Source: Sphingomonas sp. Y57 (GTDB lineage: Bacteria; Pseudomonadota; Alphaproteobacteria; Sphingomonadales; Sphingomonadaceae). From it: 64,000 bases of DNA. This document shows, in pieces, positions 1 to 7,968 of the stretch. The notes beneath the pieces are model-generated. The model saw nothing but the letters and a program-made list of their open reading frames with translations, was not told the DNA's origin and ran no database searches. The position numbers and the translations under genes are program-made. Positions within the stretch are counted from its first letter, which is position 1. Each line of letters starts with the position of its first letter. The stretch is taken from the NCBI RefSeq assembly GCF_001015195.1, contig NZ_LDES01000037.1, forward strand, positions 1 to 64,000. Reading direction: 5' to 3'.

Positions 1-1
1 C

Positions 2-193
2 TGGGACGCGATCGGGTCGGAATTCGCGAGCCGGCACAGCCAGTATGAGATGTTCTACGCGGGCGCGACCTTCGTCACCAAAGGGCACAGTTTCCGTACT
101 TACGACTGGGCGCAGGCGAGCAGCCTCGTCGACGGCGTCATGGCGAGCTACAGCCTTGAAAATGATATAGGCGCCACTGAAGCGGCGGCCTGA
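2..193 (+). CDS. 4-hydroxyphenylacetate 3-monooxygenase (HpaB) family protein, C-terminal end
   Basis: Partial gene entering from the left edge; about 63 residues remain before a TGA. The readable stretch includes GSEFASRHSQYEMFYAGA, which resembles the C-terminal signature of HpaB-type FADH2-dependent aromatic hydroxylases (an E-F-x-x-R-H-x-x-Y-E pattern followed by an aromatic Y-x-G). This family hydroxylates phenolic acids with reduced flavin supplied by a separate reductase, in the cytoplasm. Base composition and codon use are normal for a live gene. The next 1.8 kb are degenerate, so nothing to the right looks co-transcribed with it. The call rests on a short tail only; another two-component flavin monooxygenase of the same superfamily is possible. 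Confidence 0.6.
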   Translation, partial: WDAIGSEFASRHSQYEMFYAGATFVTKGHSFRTYDWAQASSLVDGVMASYSLENDIGATEAAA

Positions 194-284
194 CCCTTCG
201 AAGCGATTGAGCGGGCCAAACGCGCAACAATCTGCCTGAAAGGATCGCATCCATGTCCAGCAGGGTAGCGGCCCCATAGCGCTC

Positions 285-679
285 ATGCGCGTCAGGTCGG
301 CTAGATCCCAGACCCCCGCACCTGCATTGGCCTGTGCCAGCGCGAGGCGCTCAAAGGCTTCGCGAGCGCGCGCCTCTTCGAGTTCCCGTTCGGTAACGTC
401 GCAGGCGGTCCCGACCATCCGCGTCGGTTTGCCCGAGCCGGGATCATGCGCAATAACGCGGCCCTGGTCGAAGTTCCAGCACCAGCTCCCATCTTGCCGG
501 CGAAGGCGATACTCGCAGGCAAAGGAGTCGCTGCGCCCTTCCAGATGCTCATCAAGTTCTGTCTGGAAGCGCGCAACATCGTCGGGGTGGATCAACGCTC
601 GCACGGTATCGATCTGCCCGGGTATATCGCTTGGCTCATAGCCGCCCTGCCCTGACCCGCTAGCGCGTTGGCGCAGCGG
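285..679 (-). pseudogene. PAS-domain sensor protein remnant
   Basis: Read on the minus strand, an open frame begins right after a TGA at 680-682 with no start codon. It encodes a recognisable PAS/PAC module: a GGYEPSDI-like opening, IHPDDVARF, then EYRLRRQDGSWCWN and MVGTACDVTERE. It then runs into what would be the linker to a second PAS domain (ERLALAQANAGAGVWDL). Homology stops abruptly near 285-300, and the frame continues into the antisense of the HpaB-family gene. Both the N-terminal part and the kinase or cyclase output domain are therefore missing. Intact relatives are PAS-containing histidine kinases or diguanylate cyclases. This is a relic with no start and no effector. Confidence 0.65.
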
Positions 680-1049
680 TCACGAAGATGCTTTTTCGAT
701 AATCCCTGATGAGCACCGTTTCGGTCGCAGCACGGTCCGCTTAAGACCGCCTATTGCCAGCGAGTCAGGACCACCATATGATGCTTTTTGACGGGTTTCT
801 TCGGGATGTCGCCGAATGAAATCAGATGCTTGTGAGTGTTTGACGGTCCTCTCCTGGGCACCAGACATACTCCCGAATGGACGTAGCAGCGTTCAACACG
901 TGTCTGGTTCATGGGACGATGATCAAAGATTCTTGCCTGCGATCGTTGAGCATTCCCACCCAGGCGGCGAACTCGGCCTTTTGATGGTCCTGACCAACGT
1001 GCGCTGATCGCTCACGAGTGGATTGTCACCCCATCTGGCGAGGCTGCTG
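680..1049. other. Gene-free stretch with no recognisable content
   Basis: All frames are short and none shows a family motif, a plausible ribosome-binding site or a signal peptide. The stretch lies between two gene relics and is probably the debris left by deletions. No tRNA, IS end or clear hairpin was seen here. Confidence 0.5.
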
Positions 1050-1815
1050 TCACGGGGTATCCGCTTCCCCGTTACCGCCCGGGCTGAGGACCAGCCGCTG
1101 GCTCGCATGGCGCTCGATCCGGTCCCACGACCAAAGCTGCGGGATGTCCTGGACATCGGCCCACAGATGGCTCTGATCCGCAAAATGAGGGCTGCGAGGG
1201 TCGCCGGAGGCGCCGAGCGGCACTGACCAGCGTCCGGCATCCCAGTCGGACAGATCGAAGATATAGCGGGCGACCGATCCGACCTGTGCGGTCGGCGTGC
1301 CGAGCGTTCGCCAGCTGGACACCTGCACGGTGTCCTGGTCGCCCGAGACCGCGACGGGTGTCACGGAAAACAGATCCCGTGCCGCCGGGCCGAGGCCCGC
1401 CAGCGCATGGGAAGGCGCCGCGCGGTGCACGCCCCCCAGTGCCAGGCGACCGGGTCCGCTCCCCAGGCATCCTGGAGCCTCGCCCAGGCCAGGGCCAGAC
1501 AGTCGCTAATGAAGGCCGGCCATGTGGTGTCGGCCGGTAGCCAGCCCTCCTCGCCATTCGCGAGTGCCGTCCAGAAGGCCGGCTTGACGATCAGACGCCA
1601 AATTTGATCGGCACCGGTATCGAGGGGTGCGTCCGGGGCGGTAACGGCCCCCGGCCATTCGCCTCATCCTTGATCGGAACCCGCCCGGCCAGACAATAGC
1701 CGATATGGCCACCGACATCGGCATGGACATAGTTGTTGACCCGATCCGTCCAGCCCTGGAGCGCCCGTTCCAGCTCGGCCCCGGAGCGCGCCAACCGGGC
1801 GCCGCCCGCGAGCCA
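1050..1815 (-). pseudogene. Penicillin acylase family protein, frameshifted C-terminal remnant
   Basis: Minus-strand pieces of one penicillin/acyl-homoserine-lactone acylase (Ntn hydrolase) gene lie in three frames. The first piece has NNYVHADVGGHIGYCLAGRVPI, like the family's Asn-tyr-valine-x-ala-asp segment. The second starts around ADQIWRLIVKPAFWTAL and runs to ADPVAWHWG. The third goes from VHRAAPSHALAGLG to SGDPRSPHFADQSHLW, the family's typical C-terminal S-G-x-P-x-S-P-H-x-x-D-Q. The second-to-third jump falls in the six-C run at 1432-1437 and one extra base would restore it. The first-to-second jump near 1610-1640 looks like a larger deletion. The catalytic N-terminal serine region is absent, so the gene is dead. 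Confidence 0.72.
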
Positions 1816-1992
1816 GAGCCTTTATCGCGACAGCGGAACTCTCCCTTTCCGGCGGCAAATCATCGAACGGGGGAAGATGTGGGGGCAATGGTGTAGAACT
1901 CGGGTCCCGTCGACGCCAATTAACAATCCTTCACTTCCCTCGCGACGCATTGCGGCGCAGTCTCGCTTCGTCGATCCATCAGGAGAAGGACG

Positions 1993-2184
1993 ATGAAGGC
2001 TCTTTGTATCGCTGTTGCTACCGCGTTGATGTTCACGGCCGCGACCCCATCGATCGCCGCCCCTTGCAAGGACGCAAAGGGCAAGTTCGTCAAATGCCCC
2101 GAGAAGAAGGCGCAGCCGAAGCGTTGCAAGGACACCAGGGGCAAATTCGTCAAATGCGGGACGCCTGGCGCCAAGCCTATCTGA
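1993..2184 (+). CDS. Small secreted protein with duplicated CKDxxGKFVKC motif
   Basis: 63 residues: a signal peptide (MKALCIAVATALMFTAATPSIAA), then two near-identical copies of CKDAKGKFVKC / CKDTRGKFVKC joined by a short PEKKAQPKR linker, and a short PGAKPI tail. A good ribosome site (AGGAGAAGGA) sits just before the ATG. It is probably periplasmic, and the four cysteines could form disulfides or bind metal. Similar tiny Cys/Lys-rich secreted proteins are common in sphingomonads, usually unnamed, and recall PsiF-like repeats. It is the only intact gene in the decayed left edge and has its own promoter space (1889-1992). Function unknown. Confidence 0.7.
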   Translation: MKALCIAVATALMFTAATPSIAAPCKDAKGKFVKCPEKKAQPKRCKDTRGKFVKCGTPGAKPI

Positions 2185-2256
2185 ACGAAGGATATGGGGC
2201 GGCCGACCGCCGACCGCTCCGATCTCTCCCTTTGGATGCCCATCCCGGGGGCGATT

Positions 2257-3387
2257 CTAGCGTGACGACGCGGCCAGCACCTCCGTGACCGCGCTGATCA
2301 CGGCCGCGGGATCGTCAATCTCGATATTGTGGCTGGTGTTCGGAACCACGCGGTGCCGCCCATGGCGTGACAACGCCGCCGTCTGTTCGTGCAGCCACAA
2401 TCCCGACTGGAAATCTGCGGCGTCGAAGGGGTCCTCCGCATCGAACCGCCCGTGCGTAAGCACGACCAGCGGCGTGCTGCCGAATACTCCCCGACGAAAC
2501 AGCGCGGCGTAAACCGGATCGCCACCGGCCTTGCCGTAGACACTGTTGATCACCTCGGAGCTCTGCGTCTCCTGGTAGCTGCGGGTCACCTGGATTCGTG
2601 CCCGTTCGGCCGCGATTGCCGGCCCCAGCGCGGGCCGGACCGGATCCGAACAGCGTCTGTACAAGGAGGACTGCGGATCGAGGTCGCCATCCTTCACCGC
2701 CGCGGCGCATTTTTCGAAGCGCGCCAGCAACAGGCCGAGCCCGTCATTGTCGCGCAGTTCCAGCCGCGCGGTCAGCGATTCGCCATATCGCTTCAGAAGC
2801 AATGGGCGAACACGGTCAGACGAGCGCTCCTCGGCTGGATCGACCAGGACGAGTCCGGACACGTCCTCCGGGTACAGCCGCGCAAGGAGCTTGGCGTGGA
2901 AGCCGCCGAGCGAATGCCCGACCAGAACCAACGGCGTGGGAAGTCCGGCCGCACGGATCAGGGCGTGCAGATCCTCCACGATGGCGATCGGCGATCGTGG
3001 ACCCGCCGCAGGATCGCTATAGCCCAAACCCGCCCGATCATAGGCGCAGGCGCGCGCATGATTGGCCACTTCGGGCAACACGAGCGCCCAGATCACCGAC
3101 CAGTCGCTTCCGCCGGAATCGAACAGCACGGTTCGCGGCCCTGCCCCCATGCAGAACAGGTTCAGCTTGCGGCCACCGATGTCGACCAGTTGATGGGGCC
3201 GCACGAACTCCGCAAGGGTTTCAGGCGGCACACCCCCGCCCGGCAGCTCGGTCGCCGCCGCCGACAGGGATGCAAGGCTGAAGGCGAGGAGCGCCGCACA
3301 TGTCCGAACCGTCCGATGCAGCGGTCTCGTCCTCGCCCCCCGGTGGCCCCGACGAACTCGCCTGGCCGTCCTGCCGTCAATCGCCAT
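2257..3387 (-). CDS. Secreted alpha/beta-fold hydrolase
   Basis: 376 residues from the ATG at 3387, which overlaps the end of the preceding SnoaL-like gene by 11 bp. The same frame stays open further upstream, but that part is only the shadow of the neighbouring gene. A basic N-terminus and hydrophobic stretch (AALLAFSLASLSAAA) look like a signal peptide. The nucleophile elbow GHSLGG puts the catalytic serine at about residue 159, with a late His in NTSHNIEIDD. DRAGLGYSDP and FDSGG are typical of the Abhydrolase_1 / proline iminopeptidase-esterase type. It is the last gene of the long minus-strand run and probably cleaves an ester or amide in the periplasm; substrate unknown. Confidence 0.8.
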   Translation of the reverse strand: MAIDGRTARRVRRGHRGARTRPLHRTVRTCAALLAFSLASLSAAATELPGGGVPPETLAEFVRPHQLVDIGGRKLNLFCMGAGPRTVLFDSGGSDWSVIWALVLPEVANHARACAYDRAGLGYSDPAAGPRSPIAIVEDLHALIRAAGLPTPLVLVGHSLGGFHAKLLARLYPEDVSGLVLVDPAEERSSDRVRPLLLKRYGESLTARLELRDNDGLGLLLARFEKCAAAVKDGDLDPQSSLYRRCSDPVRPALGPAIAAERARIQVTRSYQETQSSEVINSVYGKAGGDPVYAALFRRGVFGSTPLVVLTHGRFDAEDPFDAADFQSGLWLHEQTAALSRHGRHRVVPNTSHNIEIDDPAAVISAVTEVLAASSR

Positions 3388-3769
3388 GATCTTGCGCTCC
3401 CTGAGCGCGCTGATCAACATAATGGCAGACCGCCCGCCGCGCCCGGCCGGCGGCATCGCGTTCGATGCATTCCATGGCGATGCGATCGCCGATGTTGCTG
3501 TGATAGCGCAGGCAAAGTCCGCGCGTGCCCTCCGCAACTTCGAGCAGGGTGAAGCGCAGCTCGGGATAGCGTTCGAGCGCCGCGCCGAAATAGTCGCGTA
3601 GCGCCTCCTTGCCGGACAGCATGTCCGTCGCCCCGCCGCTGAAGTCGAGATAGATGGGCGAGATGAGCTCGATGTCGTCCGCATAATGGGACAATATCCT
3701 CGCTAGGTCATGACCGTTGAACGCGGCGACCCAATCGGCGGCGAATGCGGTGGCGCTGGGTAAGATCAT
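3377..3769 (-). CDS. SnoaL-like / nuclear transport factor 2 family protein
   Basis: 130 residues. The opening AADWVAAFNGHDLARILSHYADD is the classic first helix of the NTF2/SnoaL cone fold, followed by a beta-rich C-terminal half (LRFTLLEVAEG, MECIERDAAGRARR). Family members are small isomerases, hydratases or ligand-binding proteins, and sequence alone does not say which. Its ATG overlaps the stop of the GlxA-type regulator gene by 4 bp and its own end overlaps the hydrolase start by 11 bp, so it is translationally coupled to both. Cytoplasmic. Confidence 0.78.
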   Translation of the reverse strand: MILPSATAFAADWVAAFNGHDLARILSHYADDIELISPIYLDFSGGATDMLSGKEALRDYFGAALERYPELRFTLLEVAEGTRGLCLRYHSNIGDRIAMECIERDAAGRARRAVCHYVDQRAQGAQDHGD

Positions 3770-4770
3770 GAGGCGAGTCCCCTGTTCAACGGAAGCCGCT
3801 CCCTCGTTCGCCGGGATCGCGCGCGCGCCCGCAGTTCGCGCGGCCCCAGGCCACCGCCACGACGGATCAGGCCGCGCAGGGTGGACGGATCGGCATAGCC
3901 GACGCGACAGGCGATCTCCTCGAACGGAAGGGCGGTCGTTTCGATCAGCTTGATCGCCTCTTCCACGCGCAGTTGCTGCAGGAAGCGCACCGGCGACAGC
4001 CCGGTCGCTTCGGTGACCCTGCGCCAGAAGGTTCGTGGCGACTGCGCCGTCGCGGCCGCGATGTCGTTGACCCCGATACCATCGCCCAGCCTGGGGCGGG
4101 CCCAGGCGACGGCCCGCTCGACACTCTCGCTCGAAGCGGCAAGCAGCCCGACCGCCATATAGGGAATCTGGGAGCGCCGCTCATCGAGCAGCATCCGACG
4201 CGCGCAGCCTTCGGCGATCTCCGTGCCCGCATGACGCGCAACCAGCCCGACCATCAGGTCCATCTGCGCCATAGCCGCGCCCGCCGTCGTGAACGGCCCG
4301 TCGGTGGTCACCAACTCGGTCGTATCGAGCAAGACCGCCGGGAACAGCTCCTGCATGGTGGGTGCCAGCCACCAGGCGGTGGTCGCGCGCCGGCCGTCGA
4401 GCGCCCCGGTGCCGGCCAGCAACAACGTCCCCGTGCAGGAGCTCGCGACCTGCGAGCCGCTCTCGATCGCCTTCGCAACGATGCCGCGCGCCGCAACGGC
4501 ATCCGGCCGGCCGAGCCGCTCGACATAGTCGTCGGCCTTGGAAAAGCCCTGGGCGGGGATGACCAGCAGCTCCGCCACTTCGTGCCGTGCCTCGGGAAAG
4601 GCGAGGAACGGCCGGAAGAGATGCGCGCCCGGACCGGTCAGCCGGACGTCGAACGCCGGTGGCCGACCCTGGGCCCGGCACACATGATTGGCCATAGCGA
4701 GGACGTCGATCGTGATGGTGACGCTCGATGCCAAGGCGGTTTCGAGTGCGAGGATCGTGGTCGCCACCAT
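3766..4770 (-). CDS. GlxA-family transcriptional regulator (DJ-1/PfpI domain plus AraC HTH)
   Basis: 334 residues. The N-terminal two thirds is a DJ-1/PfpI-like sensing domain, with a conserved Cys in VASSCTGTLLLAGTG at the elbow position and GRRATTAWW after it. The last ~95 residues form two AraC-type helix-turn-helix units (GVNDIAAATAQSPRTFWRRV, then EEIACRVGYADPSTLRGLIR). Regulators of this type sense small metabolites and activate catabolic operons. It lies inside the operon, 3 bp after the cupin gene and overlapping the SnoaL-like gene by 4 bp, so it may give feedback control. Its target cannot be read from sequence. Confidence 0.85.
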   Translation of the reverse strand: MVATTILALETALASSVTITIDVLAMANHVCRAQGRPPAFDVRLTGPGAHLFRPFLAFPEARHEVAELLVIPAQGFSKADDYVERLGRPDAVAARGIVAKAIESGSQVASSCTGTLLLAGTGALDGRRATTAWWLAPTMQELFPAVLLDTTELVTTDGPFTTAGAAMAQMDLMVGLVARHAGTEIAEGCARRMLLDERRSQIPYMAVGLLAASSESVERAVAWARPRLGDGIGVNDIAAATAQSPRTFWRRVTEATGLSPVRFLQQLRVEEAIKLIETTALPFEEIACRVGYADPSTLRGLIRRGGGLGPRELRARARSRRTRERLPLNRGLAS

Positions 4771-4773
4771 GGC

Positions 4774-5244
4774 TCAGAAGGGCTCCCCATTCTTGCGGGT
4801 GAAGTGCCAGCCGTCCCCGTTTCGCTCAGCCTTGAGGTCGTCGTCGGGATAGTGGGCACTGTCGCCCGGAAAGCGATCGCCGATCTCGAGATAGACGGCG
4901 TCGGCGTCCGAACGGTTGACGAGGTGGTGCGCGCTCCCACCATGGGGGAAGCCGGCGCACATGCCGGCATGCAGGAGCGTCTCCCCCTCGTCGCTGACAA
5001 GGACGAGTTGGCCTGACAGGACATAGACAAACTCGTCCTGCGCGAAATGGCGATGGCGCAACGAGGACTGGCACCCGGGCGGGAGCGTCGTCCGGTTGAC
5101 GCCTATCTGGGTAAGTCCGAACGCGTCGCCGAGCGGCTGCTTGCGTCGCCCTGCAACTCGGGTCGCGAATTCGGGCGGATAATTGCTTCCCGTCCGAGCC
5201 GGCACGTCAGCAGCGACAAGCGCGGGAGGGCGCCGTGGTTTCAT
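4774..5244 (-). CDS. Cupin-domain protein
   Basis: 156 residues with a single cupin barrel. Motif 1 is RHRHFAQDEFVYVLSGQLVL (H-x-H, E and G as expected for metal ligands) and motif 2 is FPHGGSAHHLVNRS. The N-terminal ~40 residues (ARTGSNYPPEF, QPLGDAFGL) resemble cupins often annotated as transcriptional regulators or mannose-6-phosphate-isomerase-like proteins. No HTH is present, so an enzyme or metabolite-binding role is likelier. The ATG overlaps the upstream dehydrogenase stop by 4 bp, and the regulator gene begins 3 bp downstream. Confidence 0.8.
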   Translation of the reverse strand: MKPRRPPALVAADVPARTGSNYPPEFATRVAGRRKQPLGDAFGLTQIGVNRTTLPPGCQSSLRHRHFAQDEFVYVLSGQLVLVSDEGETLLHAGMCAGFPHGGSAHHLVNRSDADAVYLEIGDRFPGDSAHYPDDDLKAERNGDGWHFTRKNGEPF

Positions 5245-6119
5245 GGCAGCGGCACGCCGCTTCGCTCGTAGGTGGAAAGCACGGCCGCCATATCGAGCTC
5301 ACCGTCCCCTGTCGCCAGTGCCAGCTCGAAACGGCTGCGGCTGATATCGAGCAGAGGGGCATCCGCGCCGGCAGTGGCCGCGCTCTCTGCTATCAACCGG
5401 GCGTTCTTCACCACGTCGCGGATCGCCGCCTGCGGCGTAAAATCGCGCCCGATCATCTTGGCGAGCTTGGCCCTGGCGACGCTGCTGCCAAGCGGGCCTT
5501 CACCGATCACGGCCGCGAGATGCGTCAGATCGACCCCGGACCGGGCGGCGAAATGCGCGGCTTCGGAAAGGACCGCAACCGATCCGACGAGATAGAGATT
5601 GACCGCCATCTTCAACGCCATCGCCGACGGCACATCGCCCACCGGGACCAGTTCGCGGCACATCGGCGCGAGAATGGCCTTCGCCTTCGCCACCGCCTCC
5701 GGCGGTCCGGCCAGCATGGCGATGAGGTCGCCGGCCTCCGCGGGGCCGCGTGATCCCGACACCGGCGCCTCGACGAAGGTGCCGCCGGCCACCGCGACGT
5801 CGCGAGCCAATTGCCTCGACCAGCCCGGTGCATGGGTTCCCATGTTGATGATCAGGCGTCCACGCACATGATCGGCGAAGCCGGGACCGCCCCGATCGAG
5901 CACGGCGTCGACCGCCGCGTCGTCGGCGAGCATCAGGATCGCCGCGTCGGCAGCGGCGAACAGATCGGCGGGCCGACGCGCCTGCCTCGCTCCCAGTGCC
6001 ACCAGCGCCGCCGCTTTTTCCGGAGAGCGGTTATAGACGGTTACATGGGCACCTGACCGGCACAAATTGGCCGCCATCGGCATTCCCATCAGCCCCAATC
6101 CGGCGAAACCCAAGCGCAT
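5241..6119 (-). CDS. NAD(P)-dependent beta-hydroxyacid dehydrogenase (3-hydroxyisobutyrate / 6-phosphogluconate dehydrogenase type)
   Basis: 292 residues, usual length for the family. The N-terminus is a Rossmann fold with GLGLMGMPMA at residues 7-16, and VYNRSPEK follows beta-2, where Arg suggests NADPH preference. The substrate loop VSGSRGPAEAGDL starts near residue 120 and the catalytic Lys is at about 170 (MALKMAVN). Such enzymes oxidise or reduce beta-hydroxyacids, or reduce short semialdehydes and imines. It sits between a propeller glycosidase-like gene and the cupin gene, so it likely handles a small acid or aldehyde released by the pathway. Exact substrate unknown. Confidence 0.87.
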   Translation of the reverse strand: MRLGFAGLGLMGMPMAANLCRSGAHVTVYNRSPEKAAALVALGARQARRPADLFAAADAAILMLADDAAVDAVLDRGGPGFADHVRGRLIINMGTHAPGWSRQLARDVAVAGGTFVEAPVSGSRGPAEAGDLIAMLAGPPEAVAKAKAILAPMCRELVPVGDVPSAMALKMAVNLYLVGSVAVLSEAAHFAARSGVDLTHLAAVIGEGPLGSSVARAKLAKMIGRDFTPQAAIRDVVKNARLIAESAATAGADAPLLDISRSRFELALATGDGELDMAAVLSTYERSGVPLP

Positions 6120-6221
6120 GACGGGAGATTATCGCAGCGCGGGAACGAAACCAGTGGCGAATTCGCCGCAAGATGAGGATTTTCGGCCAGAAACCTTTCC
6201 CCAGCGATGCAGCGCGCCGTC

Positions 6222-7124
6222 TCAGCTGTAATAGCGCACCAGCGCCCGACGCAGAATCTTGTCCTCCAGCGAGTAATAGAGCCACATGTCCTCCCCCATC
6301 ACGAGGCATGAGGCCGCGAAGGCGATGTCGGTCGCGTCGCGGCTCTTGGCCGGCGGAGGCATGATGATCGGTTCCAGGCCCCGCCCGGTCACGTGGCTGA
6401 AGTCCGGCGCGAAGCTCACCCAGCCGATCCGCCACCGTGCGTCCACCGTCGCTCCGTTATAGAACATCACCGGGTCGCGCCCTTCCTGCTGGACGATCGG
6501 GCCGGTGGACAAGTGCCAATTGTCCCATCCGTCCTCCCGGATCGGAAAGGGATCGTCGAGCACGGTCCATGGCCCTTCCGCCGTGGGGCCCGTCGCCATC
6601 CCGACCCGCGAGGCATCGTTCCTGGCATATTCGTAGAAGAGCCTGAATTGCCCGTCCGAGCCCAGCGCCAGGCTTGCCTCCTTGATGTTGCCCTCGCCTT
6701 CGGGCGCCTTGAGCAGCACGCGCTGTTCGCGCAGCTCGGTGAGCTTCGGCCCCTTCGCCACCAGCAGCGCGCCCTGCGAACGCGCGGCGTCCACCCCGGT
6801 ATAGAAGACCAGGTAGGCGCCGTCCTCGCCCCGCACGACGGTCGGGTCCTCACATCCCCCCGCATCGTCCGGGCCGGGGCCGGGCACGATCGCCGGCGCG
6901 TCGCGCATCCGGAAATAGAGTCCGTCCTCGGAATCCCCGCCCCAGATGATACCCGTAGGGTCGGTGGGACCGAGCGGGTTGGGCAGGACGCGGACGAGCA
7001 GGCGACAGGTCTCGCCCTCCGTCCAGACGAAGGGGCTCATCAGGTCGTAATGTGCCAGCCGCCCATCGGGTCCCGCGATATCGAGGCTCACCTCCTGCAA
7101 TTGCTCGACGACATAGGCGACCAT
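6222..7124 (-). CDS. GH130/GH43-like five-bladed beta-propeller protein
   Basis: 300 residues with no signal peptide, so cytoplasmic. Repeated blade motifs are visible: MSPFVWTEGE, a CEDPTVVRGEDGAYLVFYTG segment with the E-D-P acid motif at residues 92-94, NIKEASLAL, and NWHLSTGPI. These fit glycoside phosphorylases or hydrolases of GH130 and related GH43 enzymes, which act on beta-mannosides or arabinosides. The overall match is weak enough that I cannot assign a linkage. It starts 4 bp after the SDR gene. Its presence suggests that a sugar or sugar-like moiety occurs in the substrate, or that the propeller fold has been reused. Confidence 0.65.
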   Translation of the reverse strand: MVAYVVEQLQEVSLDIAGPDGRLAHYDLMSPFVWTEGETCRLLVRVLPNPLGPTDPTGIIWGGDSEDGLYFRMRDAPAIVPGPGPDDAGGCEDPTVVRGEDGAYLVFYTGVDAARSQGALLVAKGPKLTELREQRVLLKAPEGEGNIKEASLALGSDGQFRLFYEYARNDASRVGMATGPTAEGPWTVLDDPFPIREDGWDNWHLSTGPIVQQEGRDPVMFYNGATVDARWRIGWVSFAPDFSHVTGRGLEPIIMPPPAKSRDATDIAFAASCLVMGEDMWLYYSLEDKILRRALVRYYS

Positions 7125-7128
7125 TGCC

Positions 7129-7920
7129 TCAGGCTCCCTGCGCTACGGTGAGCGACAGCGCTCCGTCGATCGTAACGGTGGTCCCGGTGATATAATCCGC
7201 AACGGGCGACAGCAGGAACAGGATGAGGTCGGCCACCTCATCCGGATTGCCGGCGCGCGCCCAGGGTATCGCCGCTTCCTTGCGCCGCAGTTCCTCGGGG
7301 TGATCGAGCGCACTCTGGTTCATCGGGGTGAGGATCATGCCCGGCGCGATGCCGTTGACCGCAATGCGCCTCGGCGCTAGCTCGAGCGCGAGCGTCCGGG
7401 TAAGCTGCGCCAGCCCGCCCTTGGCCGCGTCATAATCGACGCCGCCCGGCCGGGGCGCGCGTTCGTGGATCGAGGAGATGTTGACGATCCGGCCGCCCCG
7501 CCCAGTCCGGTCGAGCGCCCGCACCATCCGCCGGCAGGTCAGGAACGGGCCGTAGAGGTCGGCGCGCAGCAGGCGATCGAACTGCGCCAGCTCCATGTCC
7601 GGAAGCATCACGCCCGACATGTTGAGGCCGGCCGCGTTGACCAGCAGATCGACGATACCGAAGCGCCGCTCCGCAAGATCGAAGAGCGTCTCGACCGCCT
7701 GCTCGTCGCCGACATTGGCCTGGATCGCCCCCGCCCGGCCGCTGCCGTCGATGATGGCGGAGACGACGGCATCGGCTCCTGTCCGGTCCGCGAACCAGGT
7801 GAGGACCACCGGTACGCCCGCCGCACCAAGCTTGATCGCGGTGGCGCGGCCGATGCCGGATTCGCCACCCGTGACGACCGCGACGGATGCTTGGCCGAAC
7901 GGAACCTGGAAATGCGCCAT
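7129..7920 (-). CDS. SDR-family NAD(P)-dependent oxidoreductase
   Basis: 263 residues, a classical short-chain dehydrogenase. The cofactor motif TGGESGIG is near residue 16 and LVNAAGLN takes the place of NNAG. NISSIHE supplies the Ser, and YDAAKGG supplies the Tyr and Lys of the active site. TWFADRTG after beta-2 lacks an acidic end, consistent with NADP(H). The nearest functional types are glucose 1-dehydrogenase-like and 3-oxoacyl-ACP reductase-like enzymes. It follows the rhodanese gene by 48 bp and precedes the propeller gene by 4 bp. It oxidises or reduces an alcohol/ketone pair of the unknown pathway. Confidence 0.88.
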   Translation of the reverse strand: MAHFQVPFGQASVAVVTGGESGIGRATAIKLGAAGVPVVLTWFADRTGADAVVSAIIDGSGRAGAIQANVGDEQAVETLFDLAERRFGIVDLLVNAAGLNMSGVMLPDMELAQFDRLLRADLYGPFLTCRRMVRALDRTGRGGRIVNISSIHERAPRPGGVDYDAAKGGLAQLTRTLALELAPRRIAVNGIAPGMILTPMNQSALDHPEELRRKEAAIPWARAGNPDEVADLILFLLSPVADYITGTTVTIDGALSLTVAQGA

Positions 7921-7968
7921 GCTGCCGATAACACCCGGAAGGGCATTGGGTGCTGGGCGGCCGCTCGA

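Noticed and set aside
3388-3684. N-terminal extension of the alpha/beta hydrolase at 2257
   Set aside because: This part of the frame overlaps the SnoaL-like gene and is low-complexity; the signal peptide starts after ATG 3387.
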